Of a stretch of DNA of 5,028 nt, positions 1-5,028 are shown piece by piece (position 1 is the first letter of the stretch; the number at the start of each line of letters is the position of its first letter). The notes below the pieces were generated by a model, which saw only the letters and a program-made list of their open reading frames with translations, searched no databases and was not told where the DNA came from. Location of the stretch: positions 1-5,028 of the forward strand of contig JALSRY010000063.1 in NCBI GenBank assembly GCA_026984555.1, given 5' to 3'. A program made the translations under genes and the position numbers. The stretch comes from Phycisphaerae bacterium (lineage in GTDB: Bacteria > Planctomycetota > Phycisphaerae > UBA1845 > Fen-1342).

Positions 1-558
1 CCCGGCTGGCCCACCGGGCGCGTCGTGCCCGAGCTGGTACGCGCCATCGACATCTACCCCACCGTCATGGACGCCCTCGGGCTGCCCATCGGCGCGCGCG
101 TCAGCGGAAAGTCGCTCCGCGGCCTGATCGATGGCCGCACCGAACCGCCCCGCTGGGCCTACGCCGAGGCCATCAACAAGTTCGACGAAATGGGCCACGT
201 CGTGCAGCGCCGCCCCAAGGCCGACCTGCTCTACGCCGTCGTCGAACGCGACTGGAAGTTCCTCTTCCGCTACAGCTACCCCGATGACAGCGAGTTGTAT
301 CACCTCACCGAAGATCCGACCGAGCTGGCGAACCTCTACCACGAGCGGCCCCGGGAAGTCCGCCGCCTCAAGGCCCTCCTCGATGCCTGCCATTCTTACG
401 TGACCCGGCCCTTCGGGCCGACCACCAGCGACGCCGACGCTCTGGAACACCTCCGGGCCCTGGGTTACGTCGGCGGCGACGACGAAGACGAGAACGAATC
501 GCCCACCACCACCCGGCCGGCGCCGCCCTCGAGCGCCGGCCACGACCCCAACCAATGA
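1..558 (+). CDS. Sulfatase (alkaline phosphatase superfamily), C-terminal part
   Basis: The frame is open from the first base, so the gene is cut at its 5' side; 185 residues remain before the TGA at 556-558. Visible family features are the stretch AIDIYPTVMDALGLP, followed by a GKSLRGLIDG segment, typical of the C-terminal half of type I sulfatases. Next comes a WKFLFRYSYPDDSELYHLTEDPTE segment (in pieces: WKFLFRY, then ELYHLTEDPTELANLY), the usual C-terminal strand region. The LRALGYVGG motif lies near the end, followed by an acidic then Pro/Thr/Ser-rich tail that looks disordered. The catalytic C/S-x-P-x-R motif and metal ligands must lie upstream of the window, so activity and substrate cannot be judged. 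Members hydrolyse sulfate esters, often of polysaccharides, and are commonly exported; they are very numerous in Planctomycetota. A related phosphodiesterase or arylsulfatase-like enzyme of the same superfamily is possible. Confidence 0.85.
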   Translation, partial: PGWPTGRVVPELVRAIDIYPTVMDALGLPIGARVSGKSLRGLIDGRTEPPRWAYAEAINKFDEMGHVVQRRPKADLLYAVVERDWKFLFRYSYPDDSELYHLTEDPTELANLYHERPREVRRLKALLDACHSYVTRPFGPTTSDADALEHLRALGYVGGDDEDENESPTTTRPAPPSSAGHDPNQ

Positions 559-559
559 C

Positions 560-578
560 GGCCGCCTCGCGGGCGGCC
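560..578 (+). terminator. GC-only hairpin just after the sulfatase stop
   Basis: A 7-bp perfect stem (560-566 with 572-578) closes a 5-base loop and begins two bases after the sulfatase TGA. No run of T follows, so it is not a classical intrinsic terminator. It may end or protect the sulfatase transcript. In DNA this GC-rich such a hairpin can also arise by chance. Confidence 0.35.
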
Positions 579-598
579 CGAGCGAGCGGGGCCGGGTG

Positions 599-670
599 CC
601 ATGCCCAAACCCCGGCGCGGCCATGCCGGACGTACCCGGCACCATGCCCAAACCCCGGCGCGGCCATGCC
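599..670. repeat. Two identical 29-bp direct repeats, 43-bp period
   Basis: Positions 599-627 and 642-670 are identical over 29 bases (beginning ccatgcccaaacc and ending gcggccatgcc), separated by 14 bases (628-641). The unit begins and ends with a catgcc element. The flanks resemble each other only loosely (gggtg before copy 1, cggca before copy 2). It sits in the spacer between the sulfatase and efp genes and encodes nothing plausible. Two copies are too few for a CRISPR and the spacer is too short. It could be a fragment of an interspersed intergenic repeat family; from general recollection, ccatgccc-type repeats occur in Planctomycetota spacers, which I could not check. Confidence 0.8.
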
Positions 671-702
671 CCGCCGCCCCGGTCGCCGCTGCGGCGAAAT
701 CG

Positions 703-711
703 TGGTACTAT
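703..711 (+). promoter_or_regulatory. Possible extended -10 promoter element for efp
   Basis: The sequence TGGTACTAT matches the pattern of an extended -10 element (TG, one base, then TACTAT, four of six matches to TATAAT including the key A2 and T6). It is the most AT-rich spot in an otherwise GC-dominated spacer. No convincing -35 lies 16-18 bases upstream. Transcription from here would start near 717-720 and give efp a leader of about 100 bases. This is a sequence-match prediction only. Confidence 0.35.
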
Positions 712-801
712 CCAGACGGAGAATCACGAGTGGCGCCGGAAGCCGTCGTCGCCGGGAGTCGCGGCGGGCGGGGTGGGTTCGCGCCGGGAGAACGAGAGTC
801 C

Positions 802-806
802 GGGAG
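802..806 (+). promoter_or_regulatory. Ribosome binding site of efp
   Basis: GGGAG lies 9 bases before the ATG at 816. This fixes the efp start against the much longer open frame, which extends back to an ATG at 555. A second ATG directly follows at 819 (12 bases from the site), so the first residue could be either methionine. Confidence 0.7.
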
Positions 807-815
807 CAGACTGGC

Positions 816-1379
816 ATGATGAAGGCCATCGATTTGCGGAAGGGTAAGCTGATTTCTTTGGACGGCGAGTTGTACACCGTGCACGAATCCCGCCACGTCG
901 CCAAGGGCAACAAGGGCAGCTACATGCAGACCAAGCTGCGTTCGGTGAAGTCCGGCAACATGATCGACATGCGGTTCAACGTCAACGACCGCGTCGAAAC
1001 GCCGTTTCTCGACACGCGCCCCTACGAATACCTCTACCGCGACGGAAACGACTACGTGCTGATGGACCAGGAAACCTATGACCAGGTACACGTCTCCGAA
1101 GACGTCATGGGCGACGCGTATCTGTACTTGAAGGGCAACGAGACGATTACATGCGGCGCGGTCGACGGCAAGATCGTGATCGCCGAGTTGCCCAACGTCG
1201 TGGAGCTGACCGTGGCGGAAACCTCGCCGGTCGTCAAGGGGGCGACCGCAACCAACCAGAACAAGGACGCGATCCTGGAAACCGGCCTGCGGATCAAGGT
1301 CCCGCCGTTCATCGACACGGGCGAGCTGGTGCGCGTGGACACGCGCAGCGGCGAATATCTCGAACGCGCGAAGGGATGA
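816..1379 (+). CDS. efp: Translation elongation factor P
   Basis: EF-P binds between the ribosomal P and E sites in the cytoplasm and promotes peptide bond formation at polyproline stretches. The product is 187 residues, the normal family length, in the usual order: KOW-like domain I (about 1-65), then two OB-fold domains. The PROSITE-type EF-P signature is fully matched at residues 150-169 (K-x-A-x4-G-x2-I-x-V-P-x2-I-x2-G), and the C-terminal VDTRSGEY block is at 174-181. The start is set by the GGGAG site and by homology; a start at 819 is also possible. The odd feature is the domain I tip, VAKGNKGS at 28-35. In a gap-free alignment to E. coli EF-P (recalled, not computed) Asn32 takes the place of the modified Lys34, with lysines at 30 and 33. 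No modification enzyme gene is in the window. The gene stands between two spacers of 257 and 195 bases and is probably transcribed on its own. Confidence 0.96.
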   Translation: MMKAIDLRKGKLISLDGELYTVHESRHVAKGNKGSYMQTKLRSVKSGNMIDMRFNVNDRVETPFLDTRPYEYLYRDGNDYVLMDQETYDQVHVSEDVMGDAYLYLKGNETITCGAVDGKIVIAELPNVVELTVAETSPVVKGATATNQNKDAILETGLRIKVPPFIDTGELVRVDTRSGEYLERAKG

Positions 1380-1387
1380 ACCGCCTC

Positions 1388-1402
1388 CGAGCGAAACGCT
1401 CG
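1388..1402 (+). terminator. Small hairpin downstream of efp
   Basis: A perfect 6-bp stem (1388-1393 with 1397-1402) with an AAA loop lies 8 bases after the efp stop. No T-run follows. As with the hairpin after the sulfatase gene, it could mark the transcript end or stabilise it, but it is weak evidence of termination. The rest of the spacer up to secA (1403-1557) shows no clear promoter or RNA gene. Confidence 0.25.
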
Positions 1403-1557
1403 CCGCGCAGGGCGAATCTTGGTTTCCGCGAAACGAATACCCCCCAAGCGGCAAGCAGCTATGCCCGCGCGGGTACCACTGCGAGGCATCGCGCCGATCC
1501 CTCCGGAAGAGGACGCGCCGCCGCGACATGATGATGCGGGCGACCGCTGGGGTCGCT

Positions 1558-1563
1558 AGGGAG
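1558..1563 (+). promoter_or_regulatory. Ribosome binding site of secA
   Basis: AGGGAG lies 11 bases before the ATG at 1575. It overlaps an in-frame TAG at 1557-1559, which stops any upstream reading in the secA frame. Together these make 1575 the first possible ATG and support an authentic N-terminal extension rather than a mis-called start. Confidence 0.7.
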
Positions 1564-1574
1564 AATACGCCGCC

Positions 1575-5028
<3,454 letters not shown>

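Noticed and set aside
599..670. CRISPR array
   Set aside because: There are only two repeats with a 14-base spacer and no cas genes; CRISPR spacers are about 30 bases or more.
555..815. An 87-residue N-terminal extension of EF-P from the ATG overlapping the sulfatase stop
   Set aside because: The extension is Arg/Ala/Pro-rich, runs through the 29-bp repeats and is unlike any EF-P; a good ribosome site sits right before the ATG at 816.

Overview
The window is GC-rich bacterial DNA with three genes, all on the + strand: the 3' end of a sulfatase gene, a complete elongation factor P gene (efp), and the first 1151 codons of a large secA that runs off the right edge. The organism is most likely a member of the Planctomycetota, perhaps Phycisphaerae-like. 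This is inferred from the sulfatase, the atypical EF-P tip loop and the enlarged SecA, and no single marker proves it. The strong C/G preference at third codon positions opens very long false reading frames on both strands across secA.

Layout: 1-558 is the sulfatase C-terminus, followed two bases after its stop by a GC-only hairpin. 559-815 is non-coding and holds two identical 29-bp direct repeats (599-627 and 642-670), a possible extended -10 promoter element (703-711) and the efp ribosome binding site (802-806). 816-1379 is efp. 1380-1574 is a second spacer with a small hairpin just after efp and a good Shine-Dalgarno sequence (1558-1563) before secA. From 1575 to the end there is one uninterrupted frame, secA.

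EF-P rescues ribosomes stalled on polyproline. SecA is the ATPase motor that drives preproteins through SecYEG. The sulfatase is of a class usually exported through Sec, so it could be a client of SecA. The wide spacers do not suggest a tightly coupled operon.

The most interesting content is inside secA and efp. SecA keeps every motor motif I looked for, but it has (i) a roughly 90-residue N-terminal extension with two predicted transmembrane helices, (ii) an expansion of about 40 residues at the start of the preprotein-crosslinking region, (iii) a charged insertion of about 70 residues in the second nucleotide-binding domain, and (iv) five successive copies of a module marked by a Trp followed by an aromatic/Leu-Gly pair, where I recall ordinary SecA having about one. 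In EF-P the residue aligned with the modified lysine of E. coli (Lys34) is asparagine.
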